Origin: Leptolyngbya iicbica LK
GTDB lineage: Bacteria; Cyanobacteriota; Cyanobacteriia; Phormidesmidales; Phormidesmidaceae
Length of the DNA stretch: 40,842 nucleotides
Direction: 5' to 3'
NCBI RefSeq assembly: GCF_004212215.1
Contig: NZ_QVFV01000014.1
Coordinates: 1 to 40,842 of the forward strand
The position numbers were made by a program, and so were the translations under genes. Shown here in pieces: positions 1 through 8,613 of the stretch (position 1 is the first letter of the stretch; every line of letters begins with the position of its first letter). The notes beneath the pieces are model-generated. The model saw nothing but the letters and a program-made list of their open reading frames with translations, was not told the origin of the DNA and did no database searches.

Positions 1-58
1 GATAGAGTAAGCTTTCATCCCTGTCTCTTAGCAAATTCCAAAACATATTAAGTGTATC

Positions 59-1054
59 TCACGAGACTGGAAAAGGCTGTATGAGAGAAGATAACAGCCT
101 AATTCCCCCATCTCCCCAACCAAACATCCATCTATGAGGGAGATGTCCATGAGGGGCCGAGTCATCAAAAATTGTCTGACTGTAGGAGATAGGCTCTCCG
201 TTTACTCGCCATGCGGTTTGATCGCTCATTTTTTGAAAGGCCGCAATCGCAATCGTTGCATCTTGATTTTCTCCAGAATTCAATTTGCCGCCCATTTCAA
301 TCCAGATCTGCTTCTGCACACTAAAGCCAAATTTACCGCTGCTGAGATGCACCCACAACCGATCAATCGTCAGCAGATCTTCGCAAGGAAATGTTCGTAC
401 CTGGCCTCCCGTTAAATATTGACGCTCTTCGGCTGCTCTCCCCGCAGCTTTCAGCATTACCTCAAATGTTTCTTGGTCAGCTTCTTCCCATTTACCTGCC
501 TTCAACAAGTCCCGTAGCCGCGTATAGTCAATCCACTTTTCTGAACTCAGATCATCCTCGAAATTCGTTGAGTTAGTTGTCAGCAAATTTTCGTGACTAG
601 CCAGCAAAGCACCTGCAAATTTTGAAGACTTATTATTGGCAGCTTCTTGAACGGAAAGCGCGTCAGCCGTTTCAATAGGTAATGGGAGACATTTCCGCAG
701 GGCATCAAAAAAGCGGGCTTCCGGCAACTTGCCGCCGATTACATCGACCGATTGTTTAGTTGCAACCTGTAGCCACTGACGACCTTCGAGGAGTAGCGGA
801 AAAATCGGCTTGTCAAGTTCAATCGCTCGCGTTAGCTCACAATTGACCCAATGAGATCGCTTTGAGCGAGGCGACATCACTAGCAAAAATACGGCACTCT
901 GTTCTAAATGTTCTTCGATGACATCGGGCCAATCTGTTCCGTAGTCAATGCGATCGTCAATCCAGATCGGTAAGCGGTGCGACTGTAGCGCCTGCACTAA
1001 TGTACTGACATAGGCTTGGTCTTGCCGACTGTAGCTGATAAAAATAAAACTCAT
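59..1054 (-). CDS. TIR-GUN4 fusion protein
   Basis: This 331-residue protein has an N-terminal TIR domain (about residues 1-125) and a C-terminal GUN4 domain (about 176-325). Visible TIR features are the 'FISYSRQD' first strand, the 'PIWIDD' segment and Glu73 in 'HWVNCELTRA', the usual position of the catalytic glutamate in NAD-cleaving TIRs. The GUN4 part opens with 'DYTRLRDLLKAGKWEEAD' and contains 'RQYLTGGQVRTFPCEDLLTID'-type signature sequence. GUN4 domains bind tetrapyrroles in the chlorophyll pathway, and fusions of GUN4 to signalling domains are known in cyanobacteria. Its ATG overlaps the stop of the upstream TIR gene as ATGA, so the two are probably translationally coupled. A stress-sensing or defence effector role is inference. 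There is no signal peptide, so it should be cytosolic. Its base composition is more AT-rich than the hox genes (one sampled 60-base line is 43% GC against 63%). Confidence 0.88.
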   Translation of the reverse strand: MSFIFISYSRQDQAYVSTLVQALQSHRLPIWIDDRIDYGTDWPDVIEEHLEQSAVFLLVMSPRSKRSHWVNCELTRAIELDKPIFPLLLEGRQWLQVATKQSVDVIGGKLPEARFFDALRKCLPLPIETADALSVQEAANNKSSKFAGALLASHENLLTTNSTNFEDDLSSEKWIDYTRLRDLLKAGKWEEADQETFEVMLKAAGRAAEERQYLTGGQVRTFPCEDLLTIDRLWVHLSSGKFGFSVQKQIWIEMGGKLNSGENQDATIAIAAFQKMSDQTAWRVNGEPISYSQTIFDDSAPHGHLPHRWMFGWGDGGIRLLSSLIQPFPVS

Positions 1055-2004
1055 GATTGTGCAGCATCCAGTTTTTTCAATTGCTCGACAACAAAGAGTT
1101 GAAAATCTGACAACTGCTTCCAGGCTTCCTGAAAAGTTTTGAAGTTCGGGCTTTGAAGTGCATGGGTATTGCCGTCTGAGTATCTGGGACTAAATCCTAA
1201 AACTTCTCTTTGATGAGACAGCTGGTGCCAATCTTGTTGACTTGGCATCCAAACTGCTTTGACGCGACGAAAAACCCCAAAGTCTTCTTCTCGGGTGGCA
1301 TCATCTAAAAACTCAACCACATGAGTTACTTTTGCTTGTTGATGCAAAATCATGAGATCGCCTGCTTTAGGTAAACCGACCCCATGACTACTACGTCGCC
1401 ACGTCAATTCAAAAATCGGTTGTTGACCGCTTCTCACACCTTCTAATCGATAAGCCCAGATACCAGAAGGATCTTTAATATTTTTGATGTACAAGATTTT
1501 GTCATGGTCAATCTCCTGTATCAATGAGACCGTTGACTTACGTGAAAAATCCTGAGTATCCGGAAGGGAAGTGGAATCGAGATTTTGAGGTTTTACGTCA
1601 GTGATGCCCCACTCCAATAAGTCGAATGCTTTTTGGTTTTGGAGTGTCTCACCAAATTTGACGAACTGGTATTGACTTAAAAAGTATTCATCCTCTGGAA
1701 TACTTTCGATTCCCGGCAACAATACCGGAATGATTCGAACACTTTTACTGACGCATCTCTGTATTAAAGCTCCCAGTTCGAGTTCTTGCCATTTGCCCAA
1801 ATCTTCGCCGATAAAAATGGCTGCTGCTTTGACAGTTCCGATCGCCCTTTGAATTTCTTGCTGGAAATGTTGCCCTGGAGCAATTTCCTCTTCATCTAGC
1901 CAGGGGCGCATACCCCGACCCTTTAGCGTTTGGTAAATTTGCCGAATTAATGGCTTGTCTTTGCTACTGTGCGCAAGGAAAACGTCGAACTGCTGCTCAG
2001 TCAT
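1051..2004 (-). CDS. TIR-domain protein with an unrecognised C-terminal domain
   Basis: The first ~145 residues form a TIR domain: 'FDVFLAHSSKDK' strand, 'RPWLDEEEI' loop, and 'GKWQELELGAL', where the second Glu after the Trp is the candidate catalytic residue. A linker leads into a C-terminal domain (about 170-315) with 'KAGDLMILHQQAKVTHVVEF' and conserved-looking Trp, Phe and His residues. This loosely resembles PUA/EVE-like folds, but I cannot name the family. I chose the ATG at 2004; an in-frame TTG two codons earlier is possible. It is the first gene of a two-gene operon, with a 4-base overlap to the TIR-GUN4 gene. TIR domains in bacterial defence often hydrolyse NAD or make cyclic ADP-ribose signals. 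No sensor partner such as a SAVED, STING or ThsA-like effector is encoded nearby. Confidence 0.85.
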   Translation of the reverse strand: MTEQQFDVFLAHSSKDKPLIRQIYQTLKGRGMRPWLDEEEIAPGQHFQQEIQRAIGTVKAAAIFIGEDLGKWQELELGALIQRCVSKSVRIIPVLLPGIESIPEDEYFLSQYQFVKFGETLQNQKAFDLLEWGITDVKPQNLDSTSLPDTQDFSRKSTVSLIQEIDHDKILYIKNIKDPSGIWAYRLEGVRSGQQPIFELTWRRSSHGVGLPKAGDLMILHQQAKVTHVVEFLDDATREEDFGVFRRVKAVWMPSQQDWHQLSHQREVLGFSPRYSDGNTHALQSPNFKTFQEAWKQLSDFQLFVVEQLKKLDAAQS

Positions 2005-2135
2005 TGCCAAAAGCCACTCTGGTACCTACGGAGTATCGCTTGACTCAAATTTTACTTAGAAGTCTCATAAGGGTGTGAGCGATCGCTCCCTCTCTCACGC
2101 CGCCACCAGACAAAGTTCAGGTTACTTTTGTGGGC

Positions 2136-3080
2136 CTATCGTCGGAAAGTGTCGAGGTTTTCGAGGTACCAGGCGTAGGTTTGCTCGATGCCAGTTTTGA
2201 GGTCGGTATTGGCTTGCCAACCCAGTTCTTTAAGACGCGAGACATCCATTAGCTTGCGTGGGGTGCCGTCGGGTTTCGAGGTATCGAATACTAGTTCACC
2301 CTCAAAGCCCACCACCGCCTGAATCGTCAGAGCCAGCTCCTTGATGGAAATTTCTTCTCCAGTGCCGACGTTGATGAACTCGGGGCGATCGTAGTTGTCC
2401 ATCAAAAAGAGCAGGGCATCGGCCAGGTCATCCACATACAAAAACTCCCGCAGAGGCTCTCCCGTGCCCCACACCGTCACCGTGGGCGCGTCCGTCACCG
2501 TGGCGTCATGGAACTTGCGCATCAGGGCAGGCAATACGTGAGAGTTCGCCAGGTCAAAGTTGTCGTTAATGCCGTAAAGATTGGTCGGCATGGCCGAAAT
2601 AAAGTTCACACCGTACTGCCGACAGTAGTTTTCACAGAGCTTGAGGCCCGCGATTTTGGCGATCGCATACGGCTCGTTCGTGGGTTCTAAAAAGCCGGAC
2701 AGCAGGGCATCTTCGCGCATCGGCTGTGGTGCCAGCTTGGGATAAATGCAAGAAGACCCCAAGAACAGTAGTTTTTGCACTTGATGACGATAGGCGCTGT
2801 GAATCACGTTGGCCTCAATCATCAAGTTGTCATAGAGAAATTCGCCGCGATATACATTATTGGCCTGAATGCCTCCAACTTTGGCGGCGGCCAGGAACAC
2901 GTAATCGGGCTGCTCAGTCGCGAAAAAATCTTCGACTGCGGCCTGATTTCGCAGATCCAACTCCTTGCTCGATCGCGTCACTAAGTTGATATAGCCCCGC
3001 GACTGTAATGCCCGCACGATGGCACTACCCACCAGGCCATTATGTCCAGCGACAAAGATTTTTGCTTGAGTATCCATCAT
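2136..3080 (-). CDS. fcl: GDP-L-fucose synthase (NAD-dependent epimerase/dehydratase family)
   Basis: It converts GDP-4-keto-6-deoxy-mannose to GDP-L-fucose by epimerisation and NADPH reduction, supplying surface polysaccharide. At 314 residues it has the usual length for the family. It begins with the Rossmann signature '[16 protein letters not shown]', followed by 'LGSSCIYPK' carrying the catalytic serine and '[10 protein letters not shown]' carrying the Tyr-x-x-x-Lys pair of short-chain dehydrogenases. 'PTNLYG' and '[18 protein letters not shown]' are typical of GDP-fucose synthases. Two adjacent ATG codons (3078-3080 and 3075-3077) could serve as start. The usual partner, GDP-mannose 4,6-dehydratase (gmd), is not in this window. 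The gene stands alone, 131 bases from the TIR operon. Confidence 0.93.
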   Translation of the reverse strand: MMDTQAKIFVAGHNGLVGSAIVRALQSRGYINLVTRSSKELDLRNQAAVEDFFATEQPDYVFLAAAKVGGIQANNVYRGEFLYDNLMIEANVIHSAYRHQVQKLLFLGSSCIYPKLAPQPMREDALLSGFLEPTNEPYAIAKIAGLKLCENYCRQYGVNFISAMPTNLYGINDNFDLANSHVLPALMRKFHDATVTDAPTVTVWGTGEPLREFLYVDDLADALLFLMDNYDRPEFINVGTGEEISIKELALTIQAVVGFEGELVFDTSKPDGTPRKLMDVSRLKELGWQANTDLKTGIEQTYAWYLENLDTFRR

Positions 3081-3365
3081 TTAGCTAGAGGAGAAAGTAT
3101 CAGCGGACGAGACATCGGGGGGGACAAACACCAGCGGGGCTCAGGCCATCTATCCATTAGGCAGCATAGCCTCTTGAGCAGCATCGCCGCCCCCAACACC
3201 TGGCGAAGCCAAACAGCTAATCCGTAAATAGATGCAGAGACATCGACCCTGGGTCATCCCGGGACTAGTAGTAGAGACAGTGTGCTGCCGGAAAAAACAG
3301 CCTCACAGACAGCCCCTTTCAGAATGCCCGACTCTGGGGGCATTTATACCAGCCATCAACAATCA

Positions 3366-4604
3366 TCAGACTGGGCTACCCAAGACGACTCCAGTCAATA
3401 GACCCAACAGTCCCCCACCGAGCACTAGTTGCCAGGTCGGCACCTTAAATCGAATGAGTGCCACTAGGGAGACAATGCCAATCAGGGCGGCGATCACCAT
3501 CAGTACTGGGGATGACTGCTCGACGATCGCAGTCTGCATGAGGGGAATAGCAGCAGCCGCGATCGCCCCCAACACCGCTGGCCGCACTGCCTTGAGAAAC
3601 GCCTGCACCCAAGGATTGGTCCGCAAGCGGAGCAATACCGGAGCGCCCGCCATGATGAATAAAAAGGATGGGAGAAAAATACTCACTGCTGCCACCACGG
3701 CCCCAACGAGACCCGCCACCTTATAACCAATAAACGCTGAAGTCAGCACTACCGGGCCGGGACTCAGCTGCCCGATCGCCACGCCGTCGATAAATTCGCT
3801 GCGGGTCAGCCATTGCAGTTGATCAACGACTTCAAATTCCAGCAGGGGAATGATGACCAAACCGCCGCCAAAGGTAAAGGTGCCCGTCTTGAAAAATAAG
3901 GTCACTAGCGGCCAGAAAAACTCGCCAATGCGCTCCCAGCCCCAAAAGCTCGACAACGCCAAGACATCAGTGGACACCGTAGCCAGCGGCAAGCCGCTCA
4001 TTAGGGCCAGCGGCAACCACACCGGCTGAGGCGCACCCCGGCGCGGATGATACAATATCGACCCCAGCAACCCAGCCACAATGAAGGCAACCAACGGGTT
4101 AAACCGCCACACTCCGACAGCCAGGCCCACGGCAATCGCGATTGCGACTCCGGGCCAGTCACGGATCGACTTTTTGCCCAGCTTCCAGCAAAAGCCCAGA
4201 ATGATAGCAATCATGACTGGGGCAATGCCAAAAAACAGCGCGTCTAGCTGCGGTAGGGCCTGCCAGCGAAAATACGCCCAAGACAGCACCACAACAATTA
4301 AAAAGGCCGGTGCAATAAACGCGATACCCGCCACCAGCGCCCCTAGCTGTCCGGCACGGATGTAACCCAGATAAATGCCCATTTGGGTCGAGGCTGGCCC
4401 CGGCAACATTTCACAAATGGCCAAACCGTCGCTAAATTGCTCCTGCGTCAACCATTGGCGGCGCACCACAGCTTCGTCATTTTGCATGGCGATATGAGCT
4501 TGTGGCCCCCCAAACCCCAGACAGCCCAAGCGACTAAAAATTTGCACCAGTTCACGCAGGCGCAGACTCAAGGGCAATGGGGGATGCGTTGGGGGGGAAG
4601 ACAT
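3366..4604 (-). CDS. chrA: Chromate transporter, two-domain ChrA type
   Basis: A polytopic inner-membrane protein of about 412 residues with two homologous CHR halves. Each half opens with a glycine-rich signature: 'LGFGGPQAHIAM' near the N-terminus and 'TFTFGGGLVIIPLLE' in the second half. Each is followed by a helix with 'LPGPAS' or 'LSPGPVV'. This matches the long-chain bidomain ChrA family, which exports chromate, probably with proton coupling. Some members' true substrate is uncertain, and sulfate-like anions are plausible. I prefer the ATG at 4604; an upstream TTG at 4622 would add six residues. It is divergently oriented from a LysR-type gene across a ~400-base intergenic region, which makes local control possible but unproven. 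Confidence 0.9.
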   Translation of the reverse strand: MSSPPTHPPLPLSLRLRELVQIFSRLGCLGFGGPQAHIAMQNDEAVVRRQWLTQEQFSDGLAICEMLPGPASTQMGIYLGYIRAGQLGALVAGIAFIAPAFLIVVVLSWAYFRWQALPQLDALFFGIAPVMIAIILGFCWKLGKKSIRDWPGVAIAIAVGLAVGVWRFNPLVAFIVAGLLGSILYHPRRGAPQPVWLPLALMSGLPLATVSTDVLALSSFWGWERIGEFFWPLVTLFFKTGTFTFGGGLVIIPLLEFEVVDQLQWLTRSEFIDGVAIGQLSPGPVVLTSAFIGYKVAGLVGAVVAAVSIFLPSFLFIMAGAPVLLRLRTNPWVQAFLKAVRPAVLGAIAAAAIPLMQTAIVEQSSPVLMVIAALIGIVSLVALIRFKVPTWQLVLGGGLLGLLTGVVLGSPV

Positions 4605-5004
4605 ATGGACAATACAGGGCAAAACGTTGAGGTGGACTAGTCAAACGACTGCACTAAGTAGCGCAGTCAACCGCTAGCCGCTGAATGTCTTTGTATTGTC
4701 AACGAGAACTGCTATCTCGCAGGATGTCTAGAACACATCAGGGCGTCACTCGCTGCCAATTGGGCGATCGCCCATCCACACTGGGTCATCCTCCAGCAAT
4801 GTCAACCATAGAAACCTTAAGGAAGTCCATAGTTAATTGAATCCTTGGCCATCGTTAGATAGATTGAGGACAATAGATCGACTTCAAAAGCTTTAAAGCT
4901 GGGTCCAGAAAGCTTTCCATCATAGATTGCCGACACGGCAAAGTGACAAGTTAATAGAATTTGGTCTATGATAGCCTTGGCGCACAATTGGGAGACTTAG
5001 ATCT
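4605..5004. other. Divergent intergenic region between chrA and the LysR gene
   Basis: About 400 bases with no convincing gene. The part nearest the LysR gene is AT-rich and contains short palindromic patches such as AAAGCTTT near 4887-4898, and TTA/TAA-type spaced half-sites of the kind LysR proteins bind. None is strong enough to call as an operator. Promoters for both flanking genes must lie here. Confidence 0.4.
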
Positions 5005-5985
5005 TTGTTTCACGCCACGCTACACCAACTCAAAGTTTTTGAGGCAACCGCCCGTCACGGAAGCTTTACCCGCGCTGCTGAAGAGCTGTATCTGACTCAG
5101 CCCACCGTCTCGATTCAGGTTAAGCAACTAACGAAGGCGGTCGGACTGCCTCTATTTGAGCAAATTGGGAAGCGGCTATATCTCACTCAAGCTGGGCAGC
5201 AACTCCTTGATACCTGCCAGCGCGTCTTTGAGGGGCTGGAACAATTTGAGATGGCGATCGCTGATATCAAAGGCATGAAACAGGGCCAGCTCAAGATTGC
5301 CGTTATTACCACCGCCAAATATTTTGTGCCCCGCTTACTCGGGCCGTTTTGTCAGCGCTTCCCCGGCATCGACATCTCGCTCAAGGTGACCAACCACCAA
5401 AATATCCAAGAGCGCATGGCGAATAACGAAGATGACCTCTACATCATCAGCCAAACGCCCGAACAGCCGGATCTCAAAGTGCACCCCTTCCTCGAAAATC
5501 CGTTAGTGGTAATTGCGCCGAAAAATCATCCGCTGGTGGGCAAGAAAAATATTCCGATTCAAGAACTCAGTGGCGAACAGTTCATTATGCGGGAACCGGG
5601 ATCGGGTACCCGCCAGGCCGTGCAGTCCTTGTTTGACGAGCATGAAGTGGATGTGAAAGTGCGCCTAGAGCTGGGCAGCAACGAAGCGATTAAGCAAGCG
5701 ATCGCGGGTGGCCTGGGCATTTCAGTACTCTCTGTTCACACCATCATTTCCGAAGGCACGACGGGCGAGTTCGCCATTTTGGATGTCGAGCACTTTCCCA
5801 TCGAACGGCATTGGTATGTTGCGAGTTTGGCAGGTAAGCAACTGTCGGTGGTGGCCGACACCTTCCTCAACTATTTGCTGGAAGAAAGTCATCCGATGGC
5901 GCAAAAACTCTTACCAGACATCAAGCTCGCCACTGCCACCACGTTAGAAGAAACCGATCCTGAATTGGTGACCTCTAGCAAGTAG
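5005..5985 (+). CDS. LysR-type transcriptional regulator, RbcR/CmpR group
   Basis: A 326-residue LysR regulator with an N-terminal winged helix-turn-helix (about 5-64: 'LHQLKVFEATARHGSFTRAA', then 'LTQPTVSIQVKQLT') and a periplasmic-binding-protein-like effector domain. Phrases such as 'AVITTAKYFVPRLLGPFCQR', 'LKVTNH' and 'LELGSNEAIKQAIAGGLGIS' are characteristic of the cyanobacterial regulators RbcR and CmpR/CcmR. These control Rubisco or inorganic-carbon uptake genes in response to metabolites such as 2-phosphoglycolate. I cannot decide between the paralogues from sequence alone. The start is a TTG at 5005, preceded by GGAGA at 4991-4995, so this unusual start is supported. The gene is divergent from chrA and convergent with hoxH. 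Confidence 0.9.
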   Translation: MFHATLHQLKVFEATARHGSFTRAAEELYLTQPTVSIQVKQLTKAVGLPLFEQIGKRLYLTQAGQQLLDTCQRVFEGLEQFEMAIADIKGMKQGQLKIAVITTAKYFVPRLLGPFCQRFPGIDISLKVTNHQNIQERMANNEDDLYIISQTPEQPDLKVHPFLENPLVVIAPKNHPLVGKKNIPIQELSGEQFIMREPGSGTRQAVQSLFDEHEVDVKVRLELGSNEAIKQAIAGGLGISVLSVHTIISEGTTGEFAILDVEHFPIERHWYVASLAGKQLSVVADTFLNYLLEESHPMAQKLLPDIKLATATTLEETDPELVTSSK

Positions 5986-6120
5986 AGGCCCGGCACATTT
6001 GTCAGCTATTGGTCAGCAGGTAAATTCAGTGCCCGCAGCCTCTGCTCGCTATGTCTAGCGCATTGAGTCACCCAACCGCGATCGCTTCAGCAAAGGTACT
6101 TGTTCTTAGCAACCCCAATC

Positions 6121-6184
6121 GTTAGAGTTGGGCAGTGCCTAACCCCTACAATCCCTTGGCTATCTGGAGAGCTGATTTCAGCGG
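6121..6184. repeat. Dispersed two-hairpin repeat, copy 1
   Basis: This element has a hairpin around GTTGGGCAGTGCCTAAC and a second near-palindrome GCTGATTTCAGC. A clearly related copy lies at 33550-33614 with GGGTTTGGCAGTGCCAAACCC and the perfect palindrome GCTGATATCAGC. Both copies sit in the gap between two convergent genes, here between the LysR gene and hoxH. A terminator-like or MITE-like nature is inferred. Confidence 0.6.
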
Positions 6185-6190
6185 ACAGCC

Positions 6191-7618
6191 TTAATCACGC
6201 ACAACTTGACGGATGACCTCGCCCTGGGCGTTGTAGATTTGGATATCTAACGGCATTTGTCCCGCCGCGTGGGTCGAGCAAGAGAGACACGGGTCGTAAC
6301 AGCGAATTCCCGCCTCTACGCGATTCAAGAAGCCTTCTTGAATCTCTTCCCCGTGGATGTAGTGCTGGGCAATTTGCTTCACAGTTTTGTTCATCGCCAG
6401 GTTGTTGTTGCCGGTGGCGATAATCAAATTCACTTTTTCGAGCAGACCGTTTTCATCCACCTTGTAATGGTGGAACAGGGTACCACGCGGCGCTTCGCTG
6501 ACCCCGATCGCTTCCAACTCGTTGACCCCCGCCTCAGCCCGACAGCGATCGGACATCAGTTCAGGATCATCCATGTACTCTTCGATTTTTTCCAGGCAGG
6601 CCAGGATCTCAATGAGACGGGCGTAATGGTACAAGAACGACGAGGTGGGTATACCACCGGCATAATTGCGGAACTCCTGCAATTCGGCGTTGGCTTTCGG
6701 GGTGTCGATGTGGGTGCAGTTATTTAACCGGGCGAGTGGCCCCACCCGATACAACCCGTCGGGATACCCCAAGGCTTTGTAATAGGGAAATTTCAGATAC
6801 GACCAGTCTTCCACCGCTTCGCCCACGAAGTCGGCGTAGTCGTCTTCGCTGAGGTTATCCTGCACGATGTTGCCTTCGCTGTCGGTAAAGCGGAGATGGC
6901 CGTCGTAGTGCTCCCACGCGCCGCCTTTGCCCACCAAGCTCATGAACAGCGAGGGGAATTGACCGAAGACCTGGACCTCCTCTTTCATCGGGCCGTTGAT
7001 CAGCTGTTTGAAAATGTCCAGTCCTTTCTGAGCCGTTTCGAGGGATTCGGGGAGGCGCTCTAAAATCCAGGAACGACCTTCCGCAGAGAGGGGCGATCGC
7101 ACCCCGCCGGGGACGGTCCACGCGGCGTGAATCTTGCGGCCCCCGAGGATTTCAATCACCTGTTGACCAAATTGCCGCAGGCGAATGCCCGCGCGGGCCA
7201 GATCGGGATCCGCCGCGATCAGGCCGAAAACATTGCGCTTCGCGGGGTCACTGTCCCAACCCAGTAAAAAGTCAGGGCTGCTGAGGTGAAAAAAGGACAG
7301 CGCATGGGATTGCGTGATTTGCCCCAAATTCAGCAGCCGCCGCAATTTGTCTGCCGCCTTCGGAATTTTAACCGCGAGAATTTTGTCGCCGGTTTTAGCG
7401 GCACAAATCAGGTGACTCACCGGGCAAATGCCGCAAATGCGGGCAGTGATGCCTGCCATTTCCGTAAAGGGACGGCCTTCGCAAAATTTTTCGAACCCGC
7501 GATACTCCACCACGTGGAAACGGGTATCGGTGACCTCGCCCGCGTCATCCAACATGACGGAGATTTTGGCGTGGCCCTCAATGCGGGTGATGGGATCGAT
7601 AACGACAGTTTTAGACAT
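6191..7618 (-). CDS. hoxH: Bidirectional [NiFe]-hydrogenase large subunit HoxH
   Basis: This is the catalytic subunit of the cytoplasmic NAD(P)-linked hydrogenase and binds the NiFe(CN)2CO site. It has 475 residues, as expected. The two nickel-binding cysteine pairs are visible: '[10 protein letters not shown]' (Cys62, Cys65) and 'DPCLSCSTH' (Cys444, Cys447, His450). A 25-residue tail follows His450, the kind of C-terminal extension removed by the HoxW endopeptidase during maturation, so the translated product is a precursor. The N-terminal '[13 protein letters not shown]' is the standard large-subunit signature. It is the last gene of the hox operon. No hoxW or hyp maturation genes are in this window. 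Confidence 0.97.
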   Translation of the reverse strand: MSKTVVIDPITRIEGHAKISVMLDDAGEVTDTRFHVVEYRGFEKFCEGRPFTEMAGITARICGICPVSHLICAAKTGDKILAVKIPKAADKLRRLLNLGQITQSHALSFFHLSSPDFLLGWDSDPAKRNVFGLIAADPDLARAGIRLRQFGQQVIEILGGRKIHAAWTVPGGVRSPLSAEGRSWILERLPESLETAQKGLDIFKQLINGPMKEEVQVFGQFPSLFMSLVGKGGAWEHYDGHLRFTDSEGNIVQDNLSEDDYADFVGEAVEDWSYLKFPYYKALGYPDGLYRVGPLARLNNCTHIDTPKANAELQEFRNYAGGIPTSSFLYHYARLIEILACLEKIEEYMDDPELMSDRCRAEAGVNELEAIGVSEAPRGTLFHHYKVDENGLLEKVNLIIATGNNNLAMNKTVKQIAQHYIHGEEIQEGFLNRVEAGIRCYDPCLSCSTHAAGQMPLDIQIYNAQGEVIRQVVRD

Positions 7619-7699
7619 GGATGATGGCCTCCCTTCGACGGTCGGTGTGGGGGAATGGGTGGGGTCGGTAAACGTAGAACAAGGCTTAAGCGATCGCGG

Positions 7700-7748
7700 G
7701 ATCCCCCCTGCCCCCCTTCACAAGGGGGGTGGCGTAGCCGGGGGGATC
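7700..7748. repeat. G/C-run palindromic dispersed repeat between cp12 and hoxH
   Basis: C-rich runs (ATCCCCCC, CCCCCCTT) face complementary G-rich runs (AAGGGGGG, GGGGGGAT) around a short centre, forming a long imperfect hairpin. This is the common cyanobacterial interspersed-repeat style. It lies in the 186-base gap upstream of hoxH and would be transcribed within the operon, where it could affect mRNA folding, processing or stability. Confidence 0.7.
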
Positions 7749-7804
7749 GTCAGGATATACACACTCAGGCTGACGGTATATCCGCCGCCACCTCAAAGTG
7801 GAAC

Positions 7805-8038
7805 CTAATCCTCGTAGATGCGCGCTTCGGGAGCGTCAGGATTTTCTTCGAGGTATTTATCGAAACTGGTCTTTTCGGGATTTTGATGCTGGTGGGAAAC
7901 TTCCGCCTGCATTTCTTCGACAACGTCCCACGCAGCCGCGCAATCAGGCGAACTGTCGCCCTTTTCGGCGCAGATGGCTCGCGCATCGGCGCGCGCTTTC
8001 TCTAGCTTTTCGTGAAACTCTTTACTATCAACACTCAT
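7805..8038 (-). CDS. CP12 variant with only the N-terminal cysteine pair
   Basis: CP12 proteins are small, intrinsically disordered redox linkers that inactivate phosphoribulokinase and GAPDH in the dark. This 77-residue protein has the N-terminal pair Cys23/Cys33 ('[13 protein letters not shown]'), the core '[13 protein letters not shown]' and the C-terminal '[17 protein letters not shown]'. The two cysteines normally found in that C-terminal segment are replaced by Leu63 and Ala72. In canonical CP12 the C-terminal disulfide is used for GAPDH binding and the N-terminal one for PRK, so this form may contact PRK or another partner but not GAPDH in the usual way. The ATG at 8038 is preceded by GAGAGGAC. 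It lies 20 bases after hoxY and upstream of hoxH in the same orientation, which implies co-expression with the hydrogenase. Confidence 0.9.
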   Translation of the reverse strand: MSVDSKEFHEKLEKARADARAICAEKGDSSPDCAAAWDVVEEMQAEVSHQHQNPEKTSFDKYLEENPDAPEARIYED

Positions 8039-8058
8039 GAAATCAAGTCCTCTCGGTA

Positions 8059-8613
8059 CTATCCAAATTTGATCATCTCACGACCAACCATTTCTGGCGT
8101 CTTACCTTGCAGCAATGGCTCCAAAGTGGCGCGAATGCGGTCAGCCGAAGGGGGACACCCCGGCATAAAGATATCAATCGGAATGACCTCATGCACAGGG
8201 AGCACCCGGTCCAACAATTCGGGCACAATGCCCGGGGCATTGGGAAAATGCGGGTTTTCGTCTGCCAGCTCAATGTAGCCGCGTTCGAGCACCGGTTCGG
8301 CGGTTTTGTTGCCCATCATGTTGCGCATGGCGGGCACGTTAGCCGTTACCGCGCAGTCCCCAAAGGAGATCAGGGTTTTGGTTTTGCGGCGAATTTCCAG
8401 GGCGAGCTCTAGATTTTCTTCGTTGGCGATCGCCCCTTCCACCAGGCAGACATCGACGCCTTCGGGATACTCCTTCAGGTCAGTACCCACGGGGCTGAAC
8501 ACCACGTCCACGAGCCCTGCCAGGTCGATCAAAAACTCGTCCAAATCGAGAAAGGACATATGGCAACCGGAGCAACCCGCCAGCCAAACCGTCGCAAACT
8601 TTATCTTGTCCAT
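8059..8613 (-). CDS. hoxY: Bidirectional [NiFe]-hydrogenase small subunit HoxY
   Basis: The small subunit carries the [4Fe-4S] cluster proximal to the NiFe site and pairs with HoxH. The protein of 184 residues begins 'MDKIKFATVWLAGCSGCHMS', with cluster cysteines Cys14 and Cys17, then 'FGDCAVTANVP' (Cys87) and 'MPGCPPSADRI' (Cys153). I chose the ATG at 8613 because it is preceded by GGGAGA at proper spacing and the family begins here; the open frame extends 38 codons further upstream but overlaps hoxU. The 13-base overlap with hoxU suggests translational coupling. There is no Tat signal, consistent with a soluble cytoplasmic enzyme. Confidence 0.96.
   Translation of the reverse strand: MDKIKFATVWLAGCSGCHMSFLDLDEFLIDLAGLVDVVFSPVGTDLKEYPEGVDVCLVEGAIANEENLELALEIRRKTKTLISFGDCAVTANVPAMRNMMGNKTAEPVLERGYIELADENPHFPNAPGIVPELLDRVLPVHEVIPIDIFMPGCPPSADRIRATLEPLLQGKTPEMVGREMIKFG

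Noticed and set aside
3323-3344. Hairpin AATGCCC/GGGCATT after chrA as a terminator
   Set aside because: The stem is short, and the minus-strand side has no T-run.
3232-3726. Open frame of 164 codons on plus across the end of chrA
   Set aside because: Mostly antisense to chrA, low-complexity composition, no recognised domain.
6257-6727. Open frame of 156 codons on plus, opposite hoxH
   Set aside because: Antisense shadow of a strongly conserved gene, with no domain.
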